Below are positions 15,745 to 23,902 of a stretch of 37,653 nt of DNA, piece by piece; within the stretch, counting starts at the first letter, position 1, and the number at the start of each line of letters is the position of its first letter. The notes beneath the pieces were generated by a model. The model did no database searches. It had not been told where the DNA came from and saw nothing but the letters and a program-made list of their open reading frames with translations. Source of the stretch: Eubacterium sp. (lineage in GTDB: Bacteria; Bacillota; Clostridia; Lachnospirales; Lachnospiraceae); contig JAAWJJ010000036.1 in assembly GCA_022796875.1 (NCBI GenBank), positions 1-37,653 of the forward strand. Direction: 5' to 3'. Both the position numbers and the translations under genes were made by a program.

Positions 15745-17325
15745 ATGAAATATCCGTTATCCATATTGGCTTTGTGGCTGCCTGGGAAAGTGAGGGATGC
15801 GCTGCTGGAACAGATTTTCATGGAGGAGCCGGAATTTTATGATATACGCTGGCTATCAGATTCTATGGGAACGGAAGAGCTGAAAGAGGACTTTTTGTAT
15901 ATCGGAATGTCAAAAAAAATTTCGGAATACCGTAAAAGAGAAAGCGGCTGCTGGTTTGTGACGGCGGGAAGTATGGTCGGGTGTGAGGATCGTCTGATCA
16001 CGCTTCCCGGCGGCCAGGACGATATCCTGCCGATTTACCAGGATTTCAGGGACGCTTTTTTTTGCCTGAACCAATGGCTGCTCTCACTTGACGAAGCGTT
16101 TATTAAAAATGAATCCGTTCAGGAATTGTTTGATATCAGCCAGCCGATTCTGCGTAATCCCATGGTACTCTTCGATACTTCTTTTGCCGTACTGGCGTCT
16201 ACGGATAATCTGTCGCCGGAAGACGGGATGATATGGGAAACCGTTCAAAAAGGGGGAGCAGACGTGGAAACGATCCTCTGGCTTCAGAATATTGACAGAA
16301 CTGTGACAAAGCCGATCGGAAACGGTATTTTCTATCAGAAATCAGACCAGATCAGCGGTGCGGAAGAATTATTTATTCATCTGGAACGCAGCGATCATGT
16401 GCTGCTGGCACGTTTGAATATGCAGTGCAGGGAAATTACGTTGAATACAGGTTTGCTGAAGTTGTTGTCTGTTTTTATACCGCGTATATTGCGGCAGTTG
16501 GAAAAACAAATGCCGGTCGCAGCGATCCGGGATCTGGATGATTATTTATTTCAGGAACTGATGGAAGAAACCGGAAACGTTTCACAGATTGCCCGGGTTT
16601 TAAAAATTCCGGAAGACGGGGAATACGTCGTCCTGTGCCTGGACGCAGAAAAGTACGATGAAATAAAGATACAGAATGTCGCCGCTCAGATGGAAAGGAT
16701 GATTCCGATGTCGCATGCGTTTCTTTACCAAAACCGTTTGCTTGTTTTTACAGGAATCAGCAGTTCCAACCGGAATATTTCCGAGTTCTGGGACTATCAT
16801 AAACAGTGCGTCAGAAAAGTGTGTGAAATTTTAAATGTAAAAATCGGGCTCAGCAATTATTTCCAGGATCTGAAACTGCTGAAAAGTTTTTGCAGCCAGG
16901 CGGTGGCAGCCATGCAGCTGGGACGTTCTTTTCAGCCGGAACATCTCTGCTTTTACTGCGCGGATAAAGAAAATGATAATATATATTACTATAGTGATAT
17001 TGCGGTTTATGATATGGTGTACCGGTTATTACAGTCGGTTCCGGCAACGGGAATCGGTTCTCCCATATACTGGAAGATGCGCCAGTATGACCAGGAGCAT
17101 TCTACAAATAATTGCGAGATTATGAAAACCTATTTAAAAAACGACTGTGAAGCCGCACCTACGGCAAATGAACTTTTCATGCATCGCAACAGTATTGTGT
17201 ACCGGATTACAAAACTGGCGGACAGTTATGGGCTGGATCTGAAAGATCCTCAGACAAAACTGTTGTTTCTGCTTTCCTCCATTGCCGATGAACTGATACG
17301 GTCTTCGATTACTTTAGAATTGTAA
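15745..17325 (+). CDS. PucR/CdaR-family transcriptional regulator
   Basis: A 526-residue regulator. The C-terminal 60 residues (NNCEIMKTYLKNDCEAAPTA, then LFMHRNSIVYRITKLADSYG) are the PucR-type helix-turn-helix. The middle region contains a GGDEF-like CdaR domain, and the N-terminal 150 residues contain a sensor-like segment without a recognised domain (PILRNPMVLFDTSFAVLAST resembles other members). PucR proteins usually activate adjacent catabolic genes in response to substrate. It sits inside the island, with a strong terminator behind it, so it probably controls the reductase-hydrolase genes downstream and/or the permease upstream. Confidence 0.85.
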   Translation: MKYPLSILALWLPGKVRDALLEQIFMEEPEFYDIRWLSDSMGTEELKEDFLYIGMSKKISEYRKRESGCWFVTAGSMVGCEDRLITLPGGQDDILPIYQDFRDAFFCLNQWLLSLDEAFIKNESVQELFDISQPILRNPMVLFDTSFAVLASTDNLSPEDGMIWETVQKGGADVETILWLQNIDRTVTKPIGNGIFYQKSDQISGAEELFIHLERSDHVLLARLNMQCREITLNTGLLKLLSVFIPRILRQLEKQMPVAAIRDLDDYLFQELMEETGNVSQIARVLKIPEDGEYVVLCLDAEKYDEIKIQNVAAQMERMIPMSHAFLYQNRLLVFTGISSSNRNISEFWDYHKQCVRKVCEILNVKIGLSNYFQDLKLLKSFCSQAVAAMQLGRSFQPEHLCFYCADKENDNIYYYSDIAVYDMVYRLLQSVPATGIGSPIYWKMRQYDQEHSTNNCEIMKTYLKNDCEAAPTANELFMHRNSIVYRITKLADSYGLDLKDPQTKLLFLLSSIADELIRSSITLEL

Positions 17326-17346
17326 AAAGATACTAATTGTAAAAAG

Positions 17347-17390
17347 AAACTGTGAGTTACCTTTTATGAGGTGGCTCACAGTTTTTCTTT
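17347..17390 (+). terminator. strong intrinsic terminator after the PucR gene
   Basis: A 16-bp stem with two G-U pairs (17347-17362 with 17369-17384) and a TTTATG loop, then TTCTTTTTG. It separates the regulator transcript from the reductase genes, which must have their own promoter in 17396-17515. I could not assign that promoter with confidence. Confidence 0.85.
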
Positions 17391-17515
17391 TTGTGAAAAA
17401 TGAAAAAAAGCAAATTTTTTCGGCTTCCGGTTTTTGAATTTATGACGATGAAATACAGAATCGATGAAGCTATACTTAGTACAACGAATATAAAATAAAA
17501 GGAGATGAAAAATTC

Positions 17516-19507
17516 GTGGAACGATATCCTGATTTGTTTTCAAACTTAAAGGTTGGCTCCAAAATGTACAAAAACCGTATCATGTGTTCCCCTATGGTTT
17601 TTGGGGCTTCCGTAATCGGAAATCAGTATGATAATGCAAAGGCGGCACCTGCGTTATACCTGAAAGTAGAAAAACCTGCCAGAGGAGGCGCGGCAGCCGT
17701 TAGTGTAGGGGAGGTCAGCGTAAATTCAGACGATGCCAAAAGGATGCCTTTGCCGGATATTGATTTTTCCAGATTGGATGGAGAGGCGTTTGACGCGGTT
17801 TCCGAATATGCCAGACGTATCCACAGGCATAGTGCAGTCGCTTTGATTGAACTGTGCCATCCGGGAAGCGCAAAGCCGCGGATTCCCGGTACGGCGGGGC
17901 CGTGGGGGCCGGTTACGTTTGTCCGGGAGGACGGGGTGCCGGTAGAAGCCTATGACGAAAAGAAGATGGAAAAGACATGCGGGGATTTTGCACAGGCGGC
18001 CCGGTTTATGCAGGCGGCGGGGTTTGACGGAGTAGTGATCCATGCCGGACATGGATTTTTGTTTACCCAGTTTTTGTCAGCCAGGACAAATACCAGAACA
18101 GATAAATACGGCGGCAGCCTGGAAAACAGATCCCGTTTTCCTCTGCGGATCTTAAAAGGAATCAGAGAAGCCGTAGGAGAAGATTTTATACTGGAAGCGC
18201 GTATCAGCGGCCGGGAAAAGATTCCCGGCGGAATGGAGGTGGAAGAAGCGGGAGCCTTTTGCCATATGGCGGAAGCATATTTAGATTCGGTTCATGTATC
18301 GTCAGGATTGTATTTTCTGGAAAACGAGTACGGTACGGCTTCCACAATGTTTCATCCGAATGGCTATAACGCGCCTGTCAGCGAACAGATTAAAAAATAT
18401 GTCAAAATCCCGGTAGGAGTCGTAGGAGGAATCAACAGCCCAAAGTTGGCGGAAAAACTGATTAAAGAGGGAAAAGCCGATTATGTCGTTTTAGGACGTC
18501 AGATGATTGCGGATCCGGATTTTGCCCAAAAGGCCAAAGCAGGAAATGACGATGATATCCGGAAATGCGTCCGGTGCTTCCAGTGTTTTTCTCCGGTTCC
18601 GGATCCGGAACAAAAGCTTCCGGACGACGGCGTCGTTCCGTGGCTGAAAGTCGGATGCTGCGCCTTAAACCCAATGGCAGGAACTGATTTGGAGTGGGAC
18701 AGGCTTCCGGCTGTTGAAAGTCCGAAAAAGGTAGTGATCGCAGGAGGCGGCCCGGCGGGCATGCAGGCTGCGATTACCGCGCATGACCGTGGCCATCATG
18801 TGATTCTGGCGGACAAAAAAGAGCAACTGGGCGGTACGCTTTTGTTTACAGAAGTGGACGTAGATAAAGAAGATTTATGTGAATTTAAGGATTATCTGGT
18901 GCGCCAGGTGAAAAAACGCAACATAAAAATGTTGTTGGGGAAAGAAATGACTGCAGATACGGTTCGGGAACTGGAACCGGATGTCGTACTCCTTGCAGTA
19001 GGCGCCCGGGCGAAACACCCGCCTGTTCCGGGACTGGGCCATGCCGTTCCGGCGCTGGAAGTTTATGAAAAAGATATTAAAATCGGAAAGAGGGTTGCAG
19101 TCATCGGCGGCGGCCTGGTTGGATGCGAAACGGGCCTGCATCTGGCGAAATTGGGGCATAAGGTGTCCGTTATAGATCCTTTGGTACGGTTGGCAAATGA
19201 ATCGCGGGGAAAATACCGTAACGCGTTGATACACGAGATGGAAAAATGCGGCATGGCCTGTTTTGCCAAAACGTCCTGTAAGGAAGTCAGGGCCAACGGC
19301 GTTCTTTTAAAGCAGGAGGATGGAAAGGAACTGTTCCTTGCAGCAGATACGGTAGTGTATGCGCTTGGAATGGAGCCGGCGGCATTTCCGGGATACGAGG
19401 CATTAAAGAAAGATTACAAAGTGGTGAAAATCGGGGATTGCATAAAGCCTGGAAAGGTTGCGGAAGCGGTCAAAACAGGATTTCAGGCGGCGATACAGAT
19501 TTTGTAA
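17516..19507 (+). CDS. Old Yellow Enzyme / 2,4-dienoyl-CoA reductase-like Fe-S flavoenzyme, copy 1
   Basis: A 663-residue NAD(P)H-dependent ene-reductase-type protein. The GTG start follows AAAAGGAG. Residues 1-345 form the FMN TIM barrel, with HAGHGFLFTQFLSARTNTR (176-194) and KYGGSLENRSRF. Residues 351-382 form the [4Fe-4S] region (C351, C354, C357, C382). From about 405 comes a FAD/NAD module with VVIAGGGPAGMQAA and a second Rossmann stretch, VAVIGGGLVGCETGLHLAK. Relatives reduce activated C=C bonds (dienoyl-CoA, enoates, bile-acid enones, flavones). Where E. coli FadH has catalytic Tyr166 in GYLIN, this protein has Phe181, and the Cys spacing differs from the family norm. The substrate is unknown. 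Confidence 0.88.
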   Translation: MERYPDLFSNLKVGSKMYKNRIMCSPMVFGASVIGNQYDNAKAAPALYLKVEKPARGGAAAVSVGEVSVNSDDAKRMPLPDIDFSRLDGEAFDAVSEYARRIHRHSAVALIELCHPGSAKPRIPGTAGPWGPVTFVREDGVPVEAYDEKKMEKTCGDFAQAARFMQAAGFDGVVIHAGHGFLFTQFLSARTNTRTDKYGGSLENRSRFPLRILKGIREAVGEDFILEARISGREKIPGGMEVEEAGAFCHMAEAYLDSVHVSSGLYFLENEYGTASTMFHPNGYNAPVSEQIKKYVKIPVGVVGGINSPKLAEKLIKEGKADYVVLGRQMIADPDFAQKAKAGNDDDIRKCVRCFQCFSPVPDPEQKLPDDGVVPWLKVGCCALNPMAGTDLEWDRLPAVESPKKVVIAGGGPAGMQAAITAHDRGHHVILADKKEQLGGTLLFTEVDVDKEDLCEFKDYLVRQVKKRNIKMLLGKEMTADTVRELEPDVVLLAVGARAKHPPVPGLGHAVPALEVYEKDIKIGKRVAVIGGGLVGCETGLHLAKLGHKVSVIDPLVRLANESRGKYRNALIHEMEKCGMACFAKTSCKEVRANGVLLKQEDGKELFLAADTVVYALGMEPAAFPGYEALKKDYKVVKIGDCIKPGKVAEAVKTGFQAAIQIL

Positions 19508-19567
19508 CCGCGATAAGAATTTTGTAACTGCAATAAGAATTTTGTAACTGCGAAAAAATTTTATAAC
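19489..19567 (+). repeat. 20-bp tandem repeat copied from the 3' end of the upstream reductase gene
   Basis: The unit (c/t)GCGATAAGAATTTTGTAAC occurs about four times: 19489-19508 (the last codons and stop of the gene), 19509-19528, 19529-19548 and a diverged copy at 19549-19567. The stop codon TAA is repeated in every copy. Confidence 0.85.
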
Positions 19568-19598
19568 TTCAAAAAGAAAATGGAAAGGGTGAAAAAAT

Positions 19599-21632
19599 AT
19601 GAATCAGTATGAACATTTACTCTCTCCCCTTAAGGTAAACCGTTTTACTTACAAAAACCGCGTGATGTGCGCTCCCATGGTATTTGGAAGCGCCGTGGTA
19701 GGGGATGAATATGGAAATGCAAAATATGCGCCGGGCAAATACTATAAGGTTGAAATGCCTGCAAAAGGAGGCGCGGCGGTCGTCAGCGTCGGGGAATTGG
19801 ATGTAAACAGCCGCGAAGCGAAACGTATGCCTCTGCCGGATGTGGATTTTACGGTTACTTCCGGCGAAGCGTTTAACGCAATCAGCGAATATGCATGGCG
19901 TATCAAACGCCACGGAGCGGTAGCGTTAATCGAACTCAGCCATCCGGGCGCATTAAAGCCGGCCATTCCGGGAACGCCAAACGCTTGGGGACCCGTGAGA
20001 TATACCGTTCGCGGGGAAGAGGATCCGTCAAACCTGCGGGAAGAAATGCGGGGATTGTCTGTGGTAGAGGAAATGGATGAAACCATGATGGAATCCGTTT
20101 ATGAAGATTTTGCACAGGCGGCATGGTTTGTAAAATGCGCAGGGTTCGACGGCGTCGTCGTACACGCCGGACATGGGTTTTTAATTCATCAGTTTCTTTC
20201 GGCCCGTACCAATACGAGAAAGGATAAATATGGCGGCAGCCTGGAAAACCGCGCGCGGTTTCCGTTGGAACTGCTGAAAAGAATCCGGCGGCGCGTAGGC
20301 GATGACTTCCTGATCGAATGTCGGCTTAGTGGAAGTGAGAAAGTACCGGGCGGCATGGAAGCCGTGGAAACAGGAAAATTCTGCCGTATGGCGGAAGGAA
20401 TTATCGATTGTGCCCATATTTCTTCCGGCCTGTATCATCGAAAAGACGACGCGAACGTATCTCAGGGGATGTTCACCCCTCATGGTTACAACGCGCCTTT
20501 AAGTAAAATGATCAAACAGTATACAAGCCTTCCGATTGGCGTCATTGGAGCGATCAACAGTCCGGAGCAGGCAGAACGGATTCTGGAAAAGGGACAGGCA
20601 GATTATATTGTCATGGGGCGTCAGATGATCGCCGATCCGGAATTTGTGAATAAACTGAAAGCCGGCCGGGAGAAAGAGATCAGGCGCTGCGTCCGCTGTT
20701 ATACCTGCATGTCGCCGCTTCCGGATCCGGAACAGGAGAAACCGAAAGACGGGGTTATGCCATGGTTAAAGGTAGGATCCTGTGCGTTAAACCCGATGGC
20801 GAATGAAAAGTACACCATAGAGGAACTGCCGAAAGTACAATCCCCGAAAAAAATCGTGATTGCAGGAGGCGGTCCCGCCGGTATGCAGGCGGCGATTACT
20901 GCCGCAGACAGAGGCCACACGGTAACACTGTTGGAAAAAGAGGGAACGCTTGGCGGGACGCTTACGTTTACCGATGTGGATGTGGACAAAGAAGATTTAA
21001 GGAACTTTAAGGATTTGCTGATTTATGAAGTAGGATTAAGGCACACGAACATAAAAGTATGTCTGAATACCGAGGCTACGCCGCAGCGGATAGAACGGGA
21101 ACATCCGGACGTCATTATTCTGGCGGTCGGCGCCATTCCGAAACAGATACCGGTCAAAGGGCTGAAACACGCCGTGCATGCCCTGGATGTTTATCAATTC
21201 CCGGAGCAAATCGGAAAAAAAGTCATTATGGTCGGCGGCGGCCTGGTCGGATGTGAAACCGGCCTGCACCTGGCAAAGACCGGGCATCAGGTAACGGTAA
21301 TAGATTCTTTGGTCAGAGTAGCGCACGAGTCCTGCGGCCGTTACCGTAACTCCCTGATTGCGGAAATGGAACGAAGCGGCGTGGAAACAATCGTAAAAAG
21401 CAAATGCCTGGAAATCACGGAAAACACGGTTGTGATCGAACAGGAGGACAAAACGGTGAAAACATTGCAGGCGGATACCGTCGTTTATGCATTGGGAATG
21501 ACGGCGCGGGATACCAGATACCTGGAAGACGCGTTAGATATTCCAGTTTGCAAAGTCGGCGATTGCGAACGTCCGGCAAAAGTTGCGGAAGCGGTCAAAA
21601 CAGGATTTCAAGCAGCATTACAAATTGTTTAA
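19599..21632 (+). CDS. Old Yellow Enzyme / 2,4-dienoyl-CoA reductase-like Fe-S flavoenzyme, copy 2
   Basis: A 677-residue tandem paralogue of the preceding gene. Domain order is the same: FMN barrel to about residue 358, Fe-S region C364-x2-C367-x2-C370-x24-C395, then a FAD/NAD module (VIAGGGPAGMQAAITAADRG and VIMVGGGLVGCETGLHLAKT). It carries a 13-residue insertion around residues 137-160 compared with copy 1 and again has Phe (194) at the FadH Tyr166 position. Keeping two similar but clearly diverged copies suggests two successive reductions or a heteromeric enzyme, as with the paired bile-acid reductases BaiCD and BaiH. GAAAGGGTG precedes the ATG. Confidence 0.88.
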   Translation: MNQYEHLLSPLKVNRFTYKNRVMCAPMVFGSAVVGDEYGNAKYAPGKYYKVEMPAKGGAAVVSVGELDVNSREAKRMPLPDVDFTVTSGEAFNAISEYAWRIKRHGAVALIELSHPGALKPAIPGTPNAWGPVRYTVRGEEDPSNLREEMRGLSVVEEMDETMMESVYEDFAQAAWFVKCAGFDGVVVHAGHGFLIHQFLSARTNTRKDKYGGSLENRARFPLELLKRIRRRVGDDFLIECRLSGSEKVPGGMEAVETGKFCRMAEGIIDCAHISSGLYHRKDDANVSQGMFTPHGYNAPLSKMIKQYTSLPIGVIGAINSPEQAERILEKGQADYIVMGRQMIADPEFVNKLKAGREKEIRRCVRCYTCMSPLPDPEQEKPKDGVMPWLKVGSCALNPMANEKYTIEELPKVQSPKKIVIAGGGPAGMQAAITAADRGHTVTLLEKEGTLGGTLTFTDVDVDKEDLRNFKDLLIYEVGLRHTNIKVCLNTEATPQRIEREHPDVIILAVGAIPKQIPVKGLKHAVHALDVYQFPEQIGKKVIMVGGGLVGCETGLHLAKTGHQVTVIDSLVRVAHESCGRYRNSLIAEMERSGVETIVKSKCLEITENTVVIEQEDKTVKTLQADTVVYALGMTARDTRYLEDALDIPVCKVGDCERPAKVAEAVKTGFQAALQIV

Positions 21633-21668
21633 GTACAAACCGAACAGGGGAAAGGAATGTGAAATACT

Positions 21669-22877
21669 ATGGAAAAAGCAATGGAACATAAAACGGGAAA
21701 AAGTACAAGGTCCGTGGTGGTGCTGATTTTATGTACGGTCATTATGATGGCGGCAGGATTTGCAAATTTTAAATTTCCTCCGATACTGACAGATTATCTG
21801 GCTTATTACGGAATTGAAATGGGTACGATGAGTATAATTATGTCGGTGTTTCAGTGGATTTGTATTATCGCTATGCTGCCGGTCGGAATATTTCTGGGAA
21901 AATATTCGCCGAGAGTCACCGGAGCGCTGGGAGCGGTATGCGTAATTGCCGGAAACATTATTGCGATATTTGCCGGAAATATCGGTATTCTGGTATTGAG
22001 CCGCGTCATAGAGGGACTTGGCTATTGTATCCTGCAGGTATTGACGCAAAGCCTTGTTACAACGGCGTTTCGCGACAGTAAAGCCAGGGGTTCCGCAGTC
22101 GGATTATTAAATACTGGTATGTTGTTTGGCCAGATGATCCATTACAATCTGGCTCCGAGAGTGGTGCTTTCTTCCGGATTGCAGGGCGTTTATTACTATA
22201 TTATCGGAACGGTGGCCGTTCTTACAATCTTATGGCTGTTTTTGATTAAAGATGAAGTAAACGTGACAGATCATGCGGAAAAAAAGGATAAAGCGGAAAA
22301 AAGGAAAAAGACGCTGGCTGTTTATAAAACCAGGGATTTATGGCTGGTAGCTCTGGCATTCAGTATTATCCGGCTGGCTGTCGTAAATGTAGGAAGCTAT
22401 ATTCCGGCTTATTTATCGGAAGTGCGTGGACTGACGATGGTTCAGGCTTCTGGGCTTTTAAGTATTTCTACCGGCCTTGGGATTGCCGCATTGATTTTAT
22501 ACGGAACCGTCAGCGACGTTTTACATACGAAACGGAAAGTAATGATTTTTTCCTGCCTGAGCGCGATGGTGGTGTTTTTCCTTTTGATGAAGCTGCCGAT
22601 TCACCTGATTATTATTTTCATTATTTTATACGGAACCGTTCCGAGAGCGCTTACAACAATCACTTTTTCCTGCTATCCGGAAATATTCGAAGACAAATCC
22701 CTGATTCCCGTAGCACATTCGATGGTACACTTTATTGCGAATATTGTAACGGTAATCGGAACTATCGTATATGGTTATGTGATTCAATATATGGGGTATG
22801 ACGCCGTATGGTATCTGGTCATTATATTCAGTTTGGCGGCGGCAGTTTTGTGGATTTTTGTTCGTAAGGTAAAATAA
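21669..22877 (+). CDS. MFS transporter
   Basis: A 402-residue major facilitator with about 12 membrane helices in two halves joined by a charged loop (residues about 200-218, Lys/Glu-rich). The first half has GIFLGKYSPRVTGALGAVCV, a motif-A-like loop, and VLSRVIEGLGYCILQVLTQS. It resembles the CynX/NarK-like organic anion branch, but I cannot name a substrate. It follows copy 2 of the reductase by 36 bp and precedes the hydrolase gene, so it probably imports the island's substrate or exports its product. Confidence 0.8.
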   Translation: MEKAMEHKTGKSTRSVVVLILCTVIMMAAGFANFKFPPILTDYLAYYGIEMGTMSIIMSVFQWICIIAMLPVGIFLGKYSPRVTGALGAVCVIAGNIIAIFAGNIGILVLSRVIEGLGYCILQVLTQSLVTTAFRDSKARGSAVGLLNTGMLFGQMIHYNLAPRVVLSSGLQGVYYYIIGTVAVLTILWLFLIKDEVNVTDHAEKKDKAEKRKKTLAVYKTRDLWLVALAFSIIRLAVVNVGSYIPAYLSEVRGLTMVQASGLLSISTGLGIAALILYGTVSDVLHTKRKVMIFSCLSAMVVFFLLMKLPIHLIIIFIILYGTVPRALTTITFSCYPEIFEDKSLIPVAHSMVHFIANIVTVIGTIVYGYVIQYMGYDAVWYLVIIFSLAAAVLWIFVRKVK

Positions 22878-22939
22878 GTAAAATACAGTTCATACAGTTA
22901 TTTGCATCCTTAATAAAAATATGGAAAAGGAGAGAAATC

Positions 22940-23719
22940 ATGTCTGTGATTGTTACTGAGGAAGAAAAAATGCTTCCGGAATACCGTTATTTTACAAGGC
23001 CTATGGCAGAGGCGGATCCTGCGCAATACGCCAGAATTGAGAATGAGCCGTTGCTGCCGGAACATGCATTAAAAATAGAAGACAGGAACGATTTGTTTCG
23101 GGAAGGATATCTGCCAGGAGAATTTGGAACCTGCGTTTTGCCAAATGGGACGGCAGTAGTGGCAAATTACCTGAAAATGCCCGGAGTTACGGTAGAAATG
23201 TTTGACTGGTGGTTTGCATGGCACGGACTTCGTCCGATCCGGTATAAACTGTGGGATAAGTATGAGCATTACGATATATCCACCAGTGATCCGGAGAAAC
23301 GAAAAAATGAAGCTCTTTCGTATCGGGAGCGTTACTGGGATACGGTAGATACCGCGGTAGAGGATAATCTGGGAACCGGTCCGAGGAGTATTGATATTCA
23401 ATTCCGGAATCCGGCAGATATCGGATTTAACGCTGAAAAACTGTCAAAATTTCATGGGACGATCGTTTGTGCCGGAGGGGAACATGCGCCGGCCGTGATG
23501 TGCCACTTTGTCAGACCCATAGAGGGCGGGACGGAGCTGCGCAGCCGGTTTTGGGCAGGATACGGCATCAAAGACGGAAAGCCTTTCAAAATGCTTCCGG
23601 ACGGCCAGAAAATACCTGAAGAACGCGGAAAGCTGATGTTAAAGCATAACATAAAAGAATATACTAATCTTGCCGCGATACTCCCTGAAATTTTTGAAGA
23701 ATTTAAAAACAGGTTTTAA
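22940..23719 (+). CDS. phloretin hydrolase / DAPG hydrolase (PhlG)-like C-C hydrolase
   Basis: A 259-residue protein with an ideal AAAAGGAGAG site. The central sequence MPGVTVEMFDWWFAWHGLRP (80-99) followed by IRYKLWDKYEHYDIS is the hallmark of the phloretin hydrolase/PhlG family, Zn-dependent enzymes that cleave C-C bonds beside a carbonyl on phenolic or diketone substrates. Candidate Zn ligands are His95, Glu124 or Glu130, and the pair His236/Glu240 (HNIKE). The His95-to-His236 distance of 141 residues equals that between the two His ligands of PhlG as I recall them. Gut homologues act on flavonoid-derived dihydrochalcones, but the substrate here is inferred only from family and context. 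Confidence 0.8.
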   Translation: MSVIVTEEEKMLPEYRYFTRPMAEADPAQYARIENEPLLPEHALKIEDRNDLFREGYLPGEFGTCVLPNGTAVVANYLKMPGVTVEMFDWWFAWHGLRPIRYKLWDKYEHYDISTSDPEKRKNEALSYRERYWDTVDTAVEDNLGTGPRSIDIQFRNPADIGFNAEKLSKFHGTIVCAGGEHAPAVMCHFVRPIEGGTELRSRFWAGYGIKDGKPFKMLPDGQKIPEERGKLMLKHNIKEYTNLAAILPEIFEEFKNRF

Positions 23720-23745
23720 TTATGAAATATATTAAAAATCAACGT

Positions 23746-23773
23746 TTGCAAAACGGAGCGGAACTGTTATAAT
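23746..23773 (+). promoter_or_regulatory. proB promoter
   Basis: TTGCAA (23746-23751), a 16-bp spacer and TATAAT (23768-23773). The transcript start near 23780 gives a leader of about 120 nt that contains the 22-bp tandem repeat. Confidence 0.65.
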
Positions 23774-23798
23774 ACAACATAACAGCGTTTGGATAGGT

Positions 23799-23864
23799 AA
23801 TATGCAGCACAGCAGAAAATAATATGCAGTGCAGCAAAAAATAACATGCAGCGCAGCAGAAAAC
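23799..23864 (+). repeat. 22-bp tandem repeat, three copies, in the proB leader
   Basis: Copies at 23799-23820, 23821-23842 and 23843-23864 follow AA(T/C)ATGCAGnnCAGCAnAAAA. Each contains an ATG and the palindromic core GCAGCGCAGC or a variant of it. They are exactly adjacent, with no spacers. Confidence 0.9.
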
Positions 23865-23902
23865 AGAAATACCGTACAGTAAAATAAGCGAGGAGTATCG
23901 TC

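Noticed and set aside
23799..23864. CRISPR or riboswitch in the proB leader
   Set aside because: Simple 22-bp tandem units without spacers; no T-box or known riboswitch core seen.
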